Counted from the first letter of the stretch, positions 16,307 through 26,617 are shown. The stretch is DNA of 37,850 nucleotides from Candidatus Peregrinibacteria bacterium (GCA_024762935.1 JANTGK010000011.1:1-37850); one strand, 5' to 3'. Numbers and translations: made by a program. The notes: generated by a model not told the origin, from the sequence alone.

Positions 16307-19300
16307 TTATGGTGTTATTTTTTTTGTTTTTCGCGACAACCACTGAAAGATCCAGTACAAGATAAGGCTGACAATAATCATAATAAGACCAGGAATGATT
16401 TTTCCGTGCATAAGGGAAATCACGGCATTTGAGGCAACAGCAATCATAAGCATAAACAGAAGGGTTGTACCCTTTTCTTTTTCAAACTGATAAAACGTAA
16501 TAGGGGTAACAAAGAGTGTCAAAAAGGAAGCAACCATAAGCCCAAAAATAATAGTGTAGCTGAGTCCTGCCCAGAATTGATCTTGAAAAATGAGTGGAAT
16601 AATTCCTGCACTAGTGGTGAGGGTGGTGAGAACCACAGGAATAAATCGTGATGTTCCTGCATCTACAATACTCTCTGCGAGGGGGGAATCTTCTTGTGGC
16701 TGTGTTTCCTGAATGTTCTTTTTCGATGTATTATTTTTATTCATTTGATCAATCATAATAATGGCATCATTGACAACAATCCCCGCAAGAGCAATAGCTC
16801 CAAGAATATACGCAAGACTTCTTGGGGTGCCGGTGAGCCAGAGACCGACAGATACTCCTATTTGAGCAAAAAGAATGGTAAATAAAATAAGGAGCGGCTG
16901 AATATATGTATTAAACTGAACCACAAGAATAAGAAACATAAGCAAGAGAGCAATTATGAATCCTTTGCCAAGATCAGCCATAAGATCAGCATTTTCTTCG
17001 TTCTCTCCAGCATTTACAATATCGATACCATCGGGAATGGTGATATTTTCCTTTGTAATCATTTCTAAAAATGCATTGGTGACTTCTTCGGCATTTCCTG
17101 TTTCTGAGAGAAGGCTTGATACCGTAAAAGCAATATCTCCATCGCTTCTTCGGACAGCGGCGAGGGCGTCTCTCCGCTCTATTTTTACGATGTCGCGGAT
17201 GGGAATAGATCCTCCGTTTATTGAGTAGACCCGAATATCTTCGATTGCTTGAAGGGTATCGATATCTTTTTCATTTACTTGTACAACAACATCAATATCT
17301 CTTCCGTCGCGAGTAATGGTCGCAGCAGTTGTTCCCTGAAGAGAGGTTCGGATGATTCCTGGAACAGAATCTGGGTCTATGCCGAGTGAAATGGCCTTTT
17401 GTCTGTCTACTCGAAAACGGAATTCACCTGGAATTTCCTCAATATTATTTTTTACTCCACTTGTTCCAGGAATTTTTCTGAGTTTTTCTGTAAGCTGCAA
17501 AGTAAGTGCTTTGGCATCACTAATTTTTTCTCGGTCACGGGCGACGATTCGGAATCCAACAGGGAATTCACTTGGTGGTCCATTTTGTGCACTTCTAGCA
17601 CGAATTAATGCCATATTCTTTTCTGCAATACTATCAGTTTGCTTAAAAAATTCTTTTTCCAGCTGAACAGAGCTCATCATATTTTTTTCTTTCCTCTTTT
17701 TTTCTGTTAGGAGTTCAATCGAAATATCAGCAGATTTTCCATCTATATGTGTTTCTACAAAGAGCACTTCTGGGTATTGTCTGACAACGTCTTCTACCTC
17801 TTCAGCGACGATGAGTGTCTTTTTGCTTGTTGTTCCTTCGGGCATATCGACACTAATACTCAAAAAAGGTTGGTCGCTCTGAGGAAAGAGCTCAAATTTT
17901 AGAGGAATTTGAAACGATGCGAAGAAGAGGAAAACAACACCTCCTAAAATGGTGAGACGATATACTCTCCGAGAAAGAAATTTTTGGAGAGCTTTTCCAT
18001 ATTTTTTAATAACGGTATTTGTTTTGTCAGTAATGACTTTTCGGAAACATCGAGAGAATATTCGAATGCGAGAAAAGTATTTCATATTTGAGCATTGACT
18101 CTTCTCTGCTGTTTTCCCAACGGTGTGTTCGATTTCATCTATTTTTTTATAATTTGGGAGCAGTTTTGATGCATATACTGGAATAAGGAGAAGAGACACA
18201 GCAAGAGAGGTACCCAAAACGATGATGACAGTAATGGGGATAAAACTCAGGTATTGTCCTAAAATTCCAGAAAGACTGAGAAGAGGAATAAAAACGGCAA
18301 GGGTCGTGAGTGTTCCAGAGAGAAGGGGGCCTCTGTATTCATGAAGAGTTAAGAGTGCCGCCTCACGTCTGCTATACCCTTGTTTGATAAAATGATGTGC
18401 TCCTTCAACGATTACAATCGCAGTATCGACTAAAATTCCCAAAGAGAGAATCATAGAAAAATTGGTCATAAAATTCAGTGTCTTTCCAAAGAGCGCCAAA
18501 ACTCCAATTGCTACCAAAAAGGTTATGGGAATCACAATCGAGGCAACGAGTCCCTCCATCACTCCCACAAAAAAGAAGATGAAGAGCATTACGATGAGTA
18601 CAGACTGCAGCCCACTGGTAATAACTTGCTTGTAATCGTCCCTCATGGTGTCTGCCATTTTTCGGGTGAACTGAATATCCATATTTGAGGGGAGTTTTTC
18701 CGCAATATATTTTTCCACTCTTTTTCTCGTTCGTTCATCAACCTGCAAAATATCACTTTCTGATTTTCGAGAGACAGAAAGCTCTACAGCTGGCTGTGGG
18801 GGTGAATTTTTCTGTTGAAAAGATACTGGGGTAGGTGAATTGATGAACCAAAACAGAAGAACTATAAGTCCGGTACTGAGAGGTACCCAGCGCGGAAGGC
18901 TACAGAGTCCGGCCGTAATGGGAAAAAGCCAAAGAACAAAGAGAACAAGAGTAATAGCAAGGGGAATAAGAACACCCACTTTCAAGTGCGTTACTCCATC
19001 AGAAACATGAGATGCGAAATTCCAGATTTTTTCTCCAAAGGAATACTCCCTCTTTTGTTCTTTTTTCGCCTGTATAAAACGAGTAATAGTAGTATTGGTA
19101 TCTTCTTTACGTTCGTAGACATGTGCGATGTCACCAACAGTAATAAGAGAAGGAATGCCATCTTTTCCAACATCTTTGATAACAATATCTTGTATATCTT
19201 GAGCAGTTTTATGTTTCCCTTCAAATCGAAGAGAATAGTCAAGATTATCGATTTCGAAGTTTCCCAGGGGAGTATCTTTATGAGAGCTTCGAATGGCATT

Positions 19301-19951
19301 TACTACTGTACTTGGTGATAATCCGAGACTCTCAATTTTTTGACGGTCGAGATCAACAGCGATTTCCCTCTCTATCGCACCAACAACGTTTACCTGTGCA
19401 ACATCTGGTATATTTTCGAGTATGCCCTTGAGGTCTTCTGCTGTGTCAGTCAGCTCTAGTGGTGAAGCTGCTCCAGAAATAAGAATGGAAAGGAACGGTT
19501 CGAGAGAACTATCGATTTCTGTTATGTGTGGATCGTTATCGATTTCTGCCGGAAGAAATGGTTTTGCTTCATCGACTTTACTCCGAATATCTCCCATTGC
19601 CTTTGTCATATTTTGACCTGGCTCAAACTCAATAGTAATTGATGAAAGGCTATTTCGAGACACAGAGCTGTACTTATTGATACCACTAACATTCTTAATC
19701 TTCTCTTCAATTTCTTGGGTAATAAGAGTGTCAACGTCAATGGCCGATGCACCGGTAAAACTAGTGTTAATGTTTACCACCCCAAAGGCGATGTATGGAG
19801 CTGATTCTTTGGGAATAGTGATGGCTGAAAGAAGCCCCCATATTGCTGCAGTGAGACCAATCAGAAGAGCGATTTTTGGTCGGCGAATCAAAAAAGCTCC
19901 AGGGCCATGGTAGTTTTTTGCAATGGTTTTGAGGTGACGATCTTTATGCAT
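16307..19951 (-). CDS. Efflux RND transporter permease (AcrB/MMPL-type), 1214 aa
   Basis: RND architecture: PKIALLIGLTAAIWGLLSAITIPKES, GILVDTAIVIVEGA, GIVVNDAIIMIDQMN, two porter halves. Confidence 0.95.
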   Translation of the reverse strand: MHKDRHLKTIAKNYHGPGAFLIRRPKIALLIGLTAAIWGLLSAITIPKESAPYIAFGVVNINTSFTGASAIDVDTLITQEIEEKIKNVSGINKYSSVSRNSLSSITIEFEPGQNMTKAMGDIRSKVDEAKPFLPAEIDNDPHITEIDSSLEPFLSILISGAASPLELTDTAEDLKGILENIPDVAQVNVVGAIEREIAVDLDRQKIESLGLSPSTVVNAIRSSHKDTPLGNFEIDNLDYSLRFEGKHKTAQDIQDIVIKDVGKDGIPSLITVGDIAHVYERKEDTNTTITRFIQAKKEQKREYSFGEKIWNFASHVSDGVTHLKVGVLIPLAITLVLFVLWLFPITAGLCSLPRWVPLSTGLIVLLFWFINSPTPVSFQQKNSPPQPAVELSVSRKSESDILQVDERTRKRVEKYIAEKLPSNMDIQFTRKMADTMRDDYKQVITSGLQSVLIVMLFIFFFVGVMEGLVASIVIPITFLVAIGVLALFGKTLNFMTNFSMILSLGILVDTAIVIVEGAHHFIKQGYSRREAALLTLHEYRGPLLSGTLTTLAVFIPLLSLSGILGQYLSFIPITVIIVLGTSLAVSLLLIPVYASKLLPNYKKIDEIEHTVGKTAEKSQCSNMKYFSRIRIFSRCFRKVITDKTNTVIKKYGKALQKFLSRRVYRLTILGGVVFLFFASFQIPLKFELFPQSDQPFLSISVDMPEGTTSKKTLIVAEEVEDVVRQYPEVLFVETHIDGKSADISIELLTEKKRKEKNMMSSVQLEKEFFKQTDSIAEKNMALIRARSAQNGPPSEFPVGFRIVARDREKISDAKALTLQLTEKLRKIPGTSGVKNNIEEIPGEFRFRVDRQKAISLGIDPDSVPGIIRTSLQGTTAATITRDGRDIDVVVQVNEKDIDTLQAIEDIRVYSINGGSIPIRDIVKIERRDALAAVRRSDGDIAFTVSSLLSETGNAEEVTNAFLEMITKENITIPDGIDIVNAGENEENADLMADLGKGFIIALLLMFLILVVQFNTYIQPLLILFTILFAQIGVSVGLWLTGTPRSLAYILGAIALAGIVVNDAIIMIDQMNKNNTSKKNIQETQPQEDSPLAESIVDAGTSRFIPVVLTTLTTSAGIIPLIFQDQFWAGLSYTIIFGLMVASFLTLFVTPITFYQFEKEKGTTLLFMLMIAVASNAVISLMHGKIIPGLIMIIVSLILYWIFQWLSRKTKKITP

Positions 19952-19965
19952 AGAATCAGATATAT

Positions 19966-21885
19966 TTAGAGGTTCTCTTCTGACTCTATTTTTTCTGTTG
20001 TGGTTGGCAAGGCAATGACGTCTCCTTCTTTGAGAGAGAGGACAGGCTCAGGGACAATAAGTTCCCCTTCTGTAAGACCCTCAGTTATTTCAATATCATT
20101 ACCATATCTCTTTCCAAGGGTAACAGACCGTTTCTCAGTCATATATGTCGTTTCATTCCCTTGTTCTCCTTCTCCGACAATAAATACTGTTGGAGGATCT
20201 TGTGAGAGAAGGGCTTTCTGAGGAATAAGAAAAATCTCCTTTTCTGTTGGAAGAGAGAGAGTGGCTGTTGCAAAAATATTTGCAGGAATATTTCGATTGG
20301 TGTTCTGAAAAGATATTTCGATTGTAACTCGTCTCGTCACTTCATCGGCTGTGGGGAATATCTTTGAAACCACTCCCTCGATTTTACCAAAAGCCTCAGC
20401 TGTTACTGTTGCTTTCATTCCTAGCTGGACTCGAGGGAGGTCTTGAATATCAATATCACCTTTTAGAAGAAGTGAGTCTACTTGGGCAATGGTAAAAAGA
20501 GGAGATCCAATCGCAACAGTATCTCCTGTCTCTACTTGTTTTTTTATAACAACCCCATTCACTGGTGCAATGACATTCAGTTTTGATGACTGAATCAGCG
20601 CTTTATTATAGGCATTTCTTGCAGAATCACGGTTTGCAGTGGCCTGCTGGATTGAAATTTCATTCTGTTTTTGAGTAAGGGAGAGTTGTGTAGAAGCACT
20701 TTCGAGAGTGTTTTTAGCAATTGATATTTGATTTTCTGTTCCAACCTTTGACACATCTCCTCCACTTTTGATCTGTTCGAGATTTTTCTCTGATTGTGTA
20801 AGCTGTTCTTCTGCCTGTTGTAGGGCTAATTCAGCATTTCTTATTTGTTGCGGCTTATTGATATAAAAATCTTTTTCTTGCTGAATAATGGCGGTAACTG
20901 ATGAAATAGTGCCTTCTACTGTCGATCGAGAGGCCGCAATGCTTGTTCGGAATGATGAGAGCTCTGCATCAGTAAAATTTCCACCAGAAATCGTTTTTTT
21001 CAGCATGACATCAATACTCTGAAGAGTTGTTCGAATATCATCTGAAAGTCCAAGGATATCTTCAGGAGAGACAGACTTTGGGTCTGATATATGCTGCTTC
21101 TCAAGGGTCTCAAAAGTATTCCAGAGTGTCCGAAATAGATTTTCACTATCTATTTTTGTCTGCGGATCTTTGAAGCCAAGATATACTTCGAAGCGATCAT
21201 TTTCTTTTCGAGTCTCTATATTTACCCCCATTATTTCATCAGCACTCTGAAGGACGCTCCTATACGTGCTCATGGCATTACTAATGACATTTTCCTTATT
21301 TTCGAGGATGTCCTGCTCTCTCTTGTTGAGATTCTCTTTTGTCTCATCAATTGTTTTTTTTGCATTATCGAGGTTGATTTTTGCCAACTCGACACTACTT
21401 TCTGCAGCACCTACTTGTGCCTCAACAGAGGATCCTGTTGAATTATCTGTTCGTTTGGCATTGGAGAGATTCTCTTCAGCCTGTACAACAGCTATCCGGG
21501 CACTCTCCTGATTTTGTTCTGCTTGTTTTCGAGTTAATTCCAATGCTCGATTCGCATCTGATAATGCTATTTGGGCACCACGAAGATCAACGTGCAAGAG
21601 GTTTGTATCTTCAAAAAATTGGAGGAGTGGTTCACCAGCACGAACAATATCGCCTTCCGAAGCATAAATTTCTCGAATAACACCAGATACCTCTGCAGCA
21701 ACAAGAGATTGAAATTTTGGCTGTAATGTTCCAGATATTGTAAGAGTTGGAGTAACAGAGGTTCTCTCAATAGCAAGAAGAGGGATGTTTTTTGCTTTGA
21801 TTTCAGGTGTTTCTTCTGTTGCATCTTTTTGACACCCTGTTGTTACAGCAAGAAGAAAGAATGAGAGGATTAAGATTTTTTTCAT
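19966..21885 (-). CDS. Efflux RND transporter periplasmic adaptor subunit (HlyD/MFP family lipoprotein)
   Basis: Lipobox MKKILILSFFLLAVTTGC; biotinyl-lipoyl-like halves (EVSGVIREIYASEGDIVRAGEPLLQF ... VIAPVNGVVIKKQVETGDTVAIGSPLFTIA) flanking a long coiled coil. Confidence 0.92.
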   Translation of the reverse strand: MKKILILSFFLLAVTTGCQKDATEETPEIKAKNIPLLAIERTSVTPTLTISGTLQPKFQSLVAAEVSGVIREIYASEGDIVRAGEPLLQFFEDTNLLHVDLRGAQIALSDANRALELTRKQAEQNQESARIAVVQAEENLSNAKRTDNSTGSSVEAQVGAAESSVELAKINLDNAKKTIDETKENLNKREQDILENKENVISNAMSTYRSVLQSADEIMGVNIETRKENDRFEVYLGFKDPQTKIDSENLFRTLWNTFETLEKQHISDPKSVSPEDILGLSDDIRTTLQSIDVMLKKTISGGNFTDAELSSFRTSIAASRSTVEGTISSVTAIIQQEKDFYINKPQQIRNAELALQQAEEQLTQSEKNLEQIKSGGDVSKVGTENQISIAKNTLESASTQLSLTQKQNEISIQQATANRDSARNAYNKALIQSSKLNVIAPVNGVVIKKQVETGDTVAIGSPLFTIAQVDSLLLKGDIDIQDLPRVQLGMKATVTAEAFGKIEGVVSKIFPTADEVTRRVTIEISFQNTNRNIPANIFATATLSLPTEKEIFLIPQKALLSQDPPTVFIVGEGEQGNETTYMTEKRSVTLGKRYGNDIEITEGLTEGELIVPEPVLSLKEGDVIALPTTTEKIESEENL

Positions 21886-22466
21886 TTTTTTAGAAGAGAG
21901 AGAAGGTGATCACAGAGTTCTTTTGGGTTCCAAGGGCACTCTTTTTTCCCTGTTGGGTCTGGTATTGTAAAACATAAACCAAGAAAATCAAGGAAACCAA
22001 GAATGATTTGTGCAGATTTTCCTGGATCTTTTTCTTGAAAGATTCCCTTTTGAGCCCCCTCAGAGACAATTTCTTGAAATGTCATAAGCACTTTATTGCG
22101 TTCTTCAACGAGCATGGCAAACAGGTCTGCATCATTTGCAAAGATTTGCCGAAAAATATATTGGGAAATACCATGTTCTTTTTGCATGTCTTGCAACATA
22201 TGCGTAATCATTTTTGTGAGTTTTTTATCTGCCGGTAAATCTTCTTCAGCTATTTTTTGGAGGACACGATTTCTCTCTGCCGGAAGTGATTGCATGACAG
22301 CGGTAATAAGGTCCTTCTTGTTTTGGAAAAAATAATAGAGAGCAGATTTTGTTACCCCACATTTTTTGGCAATTCCGCTCATAGAAATATTGCCCTTCCC
22401 CTCAGCAAGAAGTAGTTTTGTAGCCTCAAGAATACTCTGACGTGTATTTTTTTCTGAAGATGTCAT
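21882..22466 (-). CDS. TetR/AcrR family transcriptional regulator
   Basis: N-terminal HTH RQSILEATKLLLAEGKGNISMSGIAKKCGVTKSALYYFFQNKKDLI; 4-nt overlap with the MFP gene. Confidence 0.93.
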   Translation of the reverse strand: MTSSEKNTRQSILEATKLLLAEGKGNISMSGIAKKCGVTKSALYYFFQNKKDLITAVMQSLPAERNRVLQKIAEEDLPADKKLTKMITHMLQDMQKEHGISQYIFRQIFANDADLFAMLVEERNKVLMTFQEIVSEGAQKGIFQEKDPGKSAQIILGFLDFLGLCFTIPDPTGKKECPWNPKELCDHLLSLLKK

Positions 22467-22497
22467 GCTGAAAAAAAATAAATGAAGTGTCCTTTTT

Positions 22498-22519
22498 ACT
22501 GACCGACCGGTCGGTCAGT
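22498..22519. promoter_or_regulatory. Perfect 22-bp palindrome, probable TetR-family operator
   Basis: ACTGACCGACC|GGTCGGTCAGT, 31 bp upstream of the tetR start codon. Confidence 0.85.
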
Positions 22520-22653
22520 TTCTTCCTTTTCAAAAAAGGAGTCAAGTTTTTTTTGACGTTTCATATCATTCTACACGTACTTTCTCTAATATGCAAGTTT
22601 TTATTATCTTTTAGATATCTATTGTATAAAGGCTCGTCCCCATTCTCTGTTCT

Positions 22654-23217
22654 TTATTTTTGAATTCGCTTTTGAAAATCTTTTGTATCTGTATTAATTT
22701 GAATAATATCTCCTTCATTGACAAAGAGGGGAACCTGAATAACGAGATTATTTTCTAGTGTGGCTGGCTTTGTTCCTCCTTGGGCAGTGTCACCTTTTAC
22801 TCCTGGCGGTGTTTCTTTTACTGTAAAGCAGAGCGATGTGGGGAACCGTACTCGGAGGGGTTGTCCCTCAAAGTGTTGAATATCAATATCTTCTCCCTCT
22901 TTTAGGAGAAGGGCGTCATCTCCAAGAATTTCTTCAGAAATGGTAAATTGCTCGTATGTTTCTGCATTCATAAATTCGTATTCTTTGCCGTTTTTATAGA
23001 GATATTGTGCCTTAAAATACCCTACCTCTGCTGGTTGAAGTTTCTCATTCCCTTGAAAAGTTTTTGGTACGACAGCACCAGTTTTTAAGTTTTTCATAGT
23101 GGTCTTCAGGACACCCGCTCCACGAGCTTGTTTGCTGTGCTGGCAGGTGGTAACAAGAAATGGATCACCATCGATAATTACAGTATGACCGACACGAAGT
23201 TCACCAAGGGAGTACAT
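22654..23217 (-). CDS. efp: Elongation factor P
   Basis: Full-length EF-P: DGDPFLVTTCQHSKQARGAGVLKTTMKNLKTG ... PPGVKGDTAQGGTKPATLENNLVIQVPLFVNEGDIIQINT. Confidence 0.95.
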   Translation of the reverse strand: MYSLGELRVGHTVIIDGDPFLVTTCQHSKQARGAGVLKTTMKNLKTGAVVPKTFQGNEKLQPAEVGYFKAQYLYKNGKEYEFMNAETYEQFTISEEILGDDALLLKEGEDIDIQHFEGQPLRVRFPTSLCFTVKETPPGVKGDTAQGGTKPATLENNLVIQVPLFVNEGDIIQINTDTKDFQKRIQK

Positions 23218-23262
23218 AATATTGATAAAATAGCAGTAAGAAGTATAGAGAAAAATAAAAAA

Positions 23263-23598
23263 TTAAAAACCTGAAATACTTTTTTGTTTCAGTTTCCTTA
23301 TTTTTTTATTTCCAAATATCGAGCCATACCTCAGCATAGGGCACAGCAATGTATAACCAGAGAATATAGAGAACAATCCCGACAAAAAGGATGATAAATA
23401 CTGTATTAATAATTGTATTTCTTTCTCTTTTACAGCATCATATGTGCAAATTCCTTTTTTTTGAAAATAGAGAATAAGTAAAAGGGGCAAAAAAATAAGT
23501 CCTGCAATACGAAATGCCCACATTTCATTCACCATAAAAACTATCAACAAGACTGGCAGCAAAACTAACACTTGCCAGTCCAAATAAGACGAGAACAA
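23263..23598 (-). CDS. Small putative membrane protein
   Basis: 111 aa with hydrophobic segments; no family recognised. Confidence 0.35.
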   Translation of the reverse strand: MFSSYLDWQVLVLLPVLLIVFMVNEMWAFRIAGLIFLPLLLILYFQKKGICTYDAVKEKEIQLLIQYLSSFLSGLFSIFSGYTLLCPMLRYGSIFGNKKIRKLKQKSISGF

Positions 23599-23782
23599 GT
23601 GGCGACAAACAATAAAGAGATACTATCAGGATAGGAATCCAGTGATTTTTAGAATTTCACGAATGTTCATGTCTCCATCTTCTCATATTTCATAAAAGAA
23701 ACAGAGGAAATGTTGTAATTCGTACAACAAGTAATCTTTTTTCATGGTGTACTGAATCCCTATGTTAATTTTTTTTTAAATA

Positions 23783-24238
23783 CTATGTATTGGTGTCTTC
23801 AAATAATCCTGAAATTTCTTGTTTAAATTCATCAACATCTTTAAATTTTCGGTACACACTTGCGAATCGAATATATGCAATCTGGTCGAGTTTTTTGAGA
23901 GCCTCCATCACCCTCAATCCAATTTCTTTACTGGTAATCTCTGGTTGGCCAGCCCAGTCTTCTGAAAGTTCTCGGACGACTTCTTTGATTTGATCTTTTG
24001 AAATAGGCCTCTTCCCACATGCAACGGATATGCTTTGTGCGAGTTTTTCAGAAGAGTACTTTTCAGTAATGCCACTGCTTTTTTTTACGAGAAGATTTCC
24101 TGTAGAAATTCGCTCTGTCGTAGAAAATCGAAAACCACATTTATCACATTCACGACGTCGGCGAATAGCTCGTCCTTCTCGTTCAGGGCGAGAATCAATA
24201 ACCTTTGTATCCGAATGATGGCATTTTGGACACAGCAT
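23783..24238 (-). CDS. nrdR: Transcriptional regulator NrdR
   Basis: Zn ribbon MLCPKCHHSDTKVIDSRPEREGRAIRRRRECDKCGFRFSTTER plus ATP-cone. Confidence 0.96.
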   Translation of the reverse strand: MLCPKCHHSDTKVIDSRPEREGRAIRRRRECDKCGFRFSTTERISTGNLLVKKSSGITEKYSSEKLAQSISVACGKRPISKDQIKEVVRELSEDWAGQPEITSKEIGLRVMEALKKLDQIAYIRFASVYRKFKDVDEFKQEISGLFEDTNT

Positions 24239-24275
24239 AGAGAGAAAAAATATTGGATGACAAAAGGAGTATATC

Positions 24276-25205
24276 CTATTTTTTCATTTTTTCTAAAACC
24301 CCTCGAAGATTTTCTGGAAGAGGGGCATGAATGGTTACTGTTTTTTTTGTTTCTGGGTGAGGAAAAGAAAGGGACTGAGCATGAAGAAACTGACGCTTGA
24401 GTCCGTGGGTTTTTTGAAATACTTTATTATGTGTAAAATCACCATGATGATTATCTCCAACGAGAGGGTTTCCAATAGCTGCAAAATGAGCACGAATTTG
24501 GTGTGTTCGACCTGTTTCTAAGAGAACATCAACAAGACTTGCCTCTGTAAATTCTTTTTGGAGGTGGTAGTGGGTGATGGACTTTTTGCCGGATCCGGAA
24601 ATCATTTTTTTTCCTGACTCCTGTCTCTTGAGAGCAATATTTATTGTTCCATTTTTCTGAGGAAGTTTTCCGAATACAAGGGCAATATACTGTTTCTCAA
24701 AGCATCCTTTCTTGAGACTTTCTAAGAGTTTTCGAACGGTTGAGCCATCTTTTCCCAGTAGAAGAACACCAGATGTGTCTTTGTCGAGGCGGTGGATGAG
24801 CCGGATGATGAGGTTGGGGTACATTGCTGAAGCGAGTTCGATAATACTTCTCCCCGTTGGTACCCCAGTTCCTGGGTGGACAGAAATCCCTGCTGGCTTA
24901 TTTATGGCAACAAGGTTGTCATCTTCAAAAAGAATTGGAAAATTTTTCTGAAGGACTTTTTTTGGAATGGTAATCGGTTTTTTCTCTCCTTCTTTTTTTC
25001 TTGGGCCAGGAATAAAAAATATTCGAACCTCATCTCCTTGGGCAAGAATTTCTTCCCCTTTCGCTCGTTTATTGTTGAGCTTCACTTTCTTTGTCCGTAA
25101 AAAGCGATGAAGAGCAGAAAGACCAATATCTGGAAAAGTTTTTCGCATCCATCTGTGGAGCCTCATTCCTTCATCATCTTTGGAAATTTGAAATATATTA
25201 TTCAT
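24276..25205 (-). CDS. RluA family pseudouridine synthase with S4 domain
   Basis: RLIHRLDKDTSGVLLLGKD, TGRTHQIRAHFAAIGNPLVGD. Confidence 0.94.
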   Translation of the reverse strand: MNNIFQISKDDEGMRLHRWMRKTFPDIGLSALHRFLRTKKVKLNNKRAKGEEILAQGDEVRIFFIPGPRKKEGEKKPITIPKKVLQKNFPILFEDDNLVAINKPAGISVHPGTGVPTGRSIIELASAMYPNLIIRLIHRLDKDTSGVLLLGKDGSTVRKLLESLKKGCFEKQYIALVFGKLPQKNGTINIALKRQESGKKMISGSGKKSITHYHLQKEFTEASLVDVLLETGRTHQIRAHFAAIGNPLVGDNHHGDFTHNKVFQKTHGLKRQFLHAQSLSFPHPETKKTVTIHAPLPENLRGVLEKMKK

Positions 25206-25282
25206 ATGAGGATACTATCATAAATTTCTATTTCGTCTTTTTTAGAGATTTGGCACAATAGTGTTAGTTTTTTTAAAAAATT

Positions 25283-25579
25283 ATGTTCGGACAAATGAAA
25301 GATCTCTATAAAATGCAGAAACAAGCAAAAGAGATGAAAAAAATGCTGAAGACCATAGAAGTCGAAGCAGAGGAGGACGGAATCCTTGTTGTAGTAAACG
25401 CTTCTCAAGAAGTGATTTCTATCGAAATCGATGATGAAATTCTTAACCCTGGGAATAAAAAAAGGATTGAGAAGGGCATCATGGTTGCTCTCCAACGAGC
25501 CATGAAAAAAAGCCAGGAGATTGCTGCAGAAAAAATGAAGCCTCTTATGGGAGACATGGGTCTGCCTGGTGGTCAGTAA
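25283..25579 (+). CDS. ybaB: YbaB/EbfC family nucleoid-associated protein
   Basis: MFGQMKDLYKMQKQAKEMKKMLKTIEVEAEEDGILVVVNASQEV. Confidence 0.9.
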   Translation: MFGQMKDLYKMQKQAKEMKKMLKTIEVEAEEDGILVVVNASQEVISIEIDDEILNPGNKKRIEKGIMVALQRAMKKSQEIAAEKMKPLMGDMGLPGGQ

Positions 25580-25591
25580 TGTTCTTGTTTT

Positions 25592-26617
25592 ATGGATTTT
25601 TACTCTCGCAAGATTGGGCGGAAAAGGAAAATACTAAAGATAGGTTTGGCAGTGGCTATTATTTGTATCTCTGTGCTTCTTGTTCTTCAAGAGGGGTATT
25701 ACCGATATACATTGTATGCCCCCAATCTTTCTTCTGCAGAGCTTACTCCATTTATTATTCAAAAAGGGGAACTCCCCGATCATATTGCACAACGTCTTCA
25801 AAAGGAGGGTCTTATTCAGTCTTCTTGGGTTTTTCTTCGTTATGCAGAGCGGTCGGGAGATGCGCAAAACTTTCAGGCTGGTAAGTTTTACCTTCATGCC
25901 AATATGCCATATTCAGAACTTTCTCATACACTAACGAAGGCTGCTGTTGATGAGGTATCGATTACTCTTTTGGAAGGTTTTACTAATCAAGATATAGATG
26001 ACCTTCTGGTGCATCTTGATTTGGCTGAACCTGGCGAATTTTTAGAATGTGTGCAGACATGTGATTTTAAGAATTACCCTTTTTTACCGAAAGATGTACA
26101 TCTCCGAGAAGGATTTTTCTTTCCGGATACATATTATGTGATTCCAGCACGGTTTAATGTTGAGACTTTTGCAAAACGACTTCTTTCTACTTTTGATCAG
26201 AAAACAAAATCTATTTTTTCTGCCTCAAGTCGAAACGAGTGGGATATCTTAAAAATGGCATCAATTATCGAAAAAGAATCACGGGATGGCGATGAAAGAC
26301 CTATTGTTGCCGGAATCTTGTGGAAACGACTCGATAATGGGTGGATGCTTGGCGCTGATGCTACTACACGTTTTATTACAGGAAAAAAAACAGAAACCCT
26401 GACTGCAGAAGATCTCAGTGATAAAAATCCTTGGAACACAAGAGCAGTAAAGGGTCTTCCTCCAGGAGCGATTTGTAATCCTGGACTTTCGTCTATTTGG
26501 GCCGCAGCTAATCCTGAAGAAACCCAGTACTGGTATTATCTTCATGGGCCTAATGGGGAAATTCACTATGGAATAACCATTGATGATCATTCCGCCAATA
26601 AGGCTGACTACTTGTAG
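25592..26617 (+). CDS. mltG: Endolytic transglycosylase MltG
   Basis: N-terminal TM; MASIIEKESRDGDERPIVAGILWKRL; NPWNTRAVKGLPPGAICNPGLSSIWAAANPE. Confidence 0.94.
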   Translation: MDFYSRKIGRKRKILKIGLAVAIICISVLLVLQEGYYRYTLYAPNLSSAELTPFIIQKGELPDHIAQRLQKEGLIQSSWVFLRYAERSGDAQNFQAGKFYLHANMPYSELSHTLTKAAVDEVSITLLEGFTNQDIDDLLVHLDLAEPGEFLECVQTCDFKNYPFLPKDVHLREGFFFPDTYYVIPARFNVETFAKRLLSTFDQKTKSIFSASSRNEWDILKMASIIEKESRDGDERPIVAGILWKRLDNGWMLGADATTRFITGKKTETLTAEDLSDKNPWNTRAVKGLPPGAICNPGLSSIWAAANPEETQYWYYLHGPNGEIHYGITIDDHSANKADYL

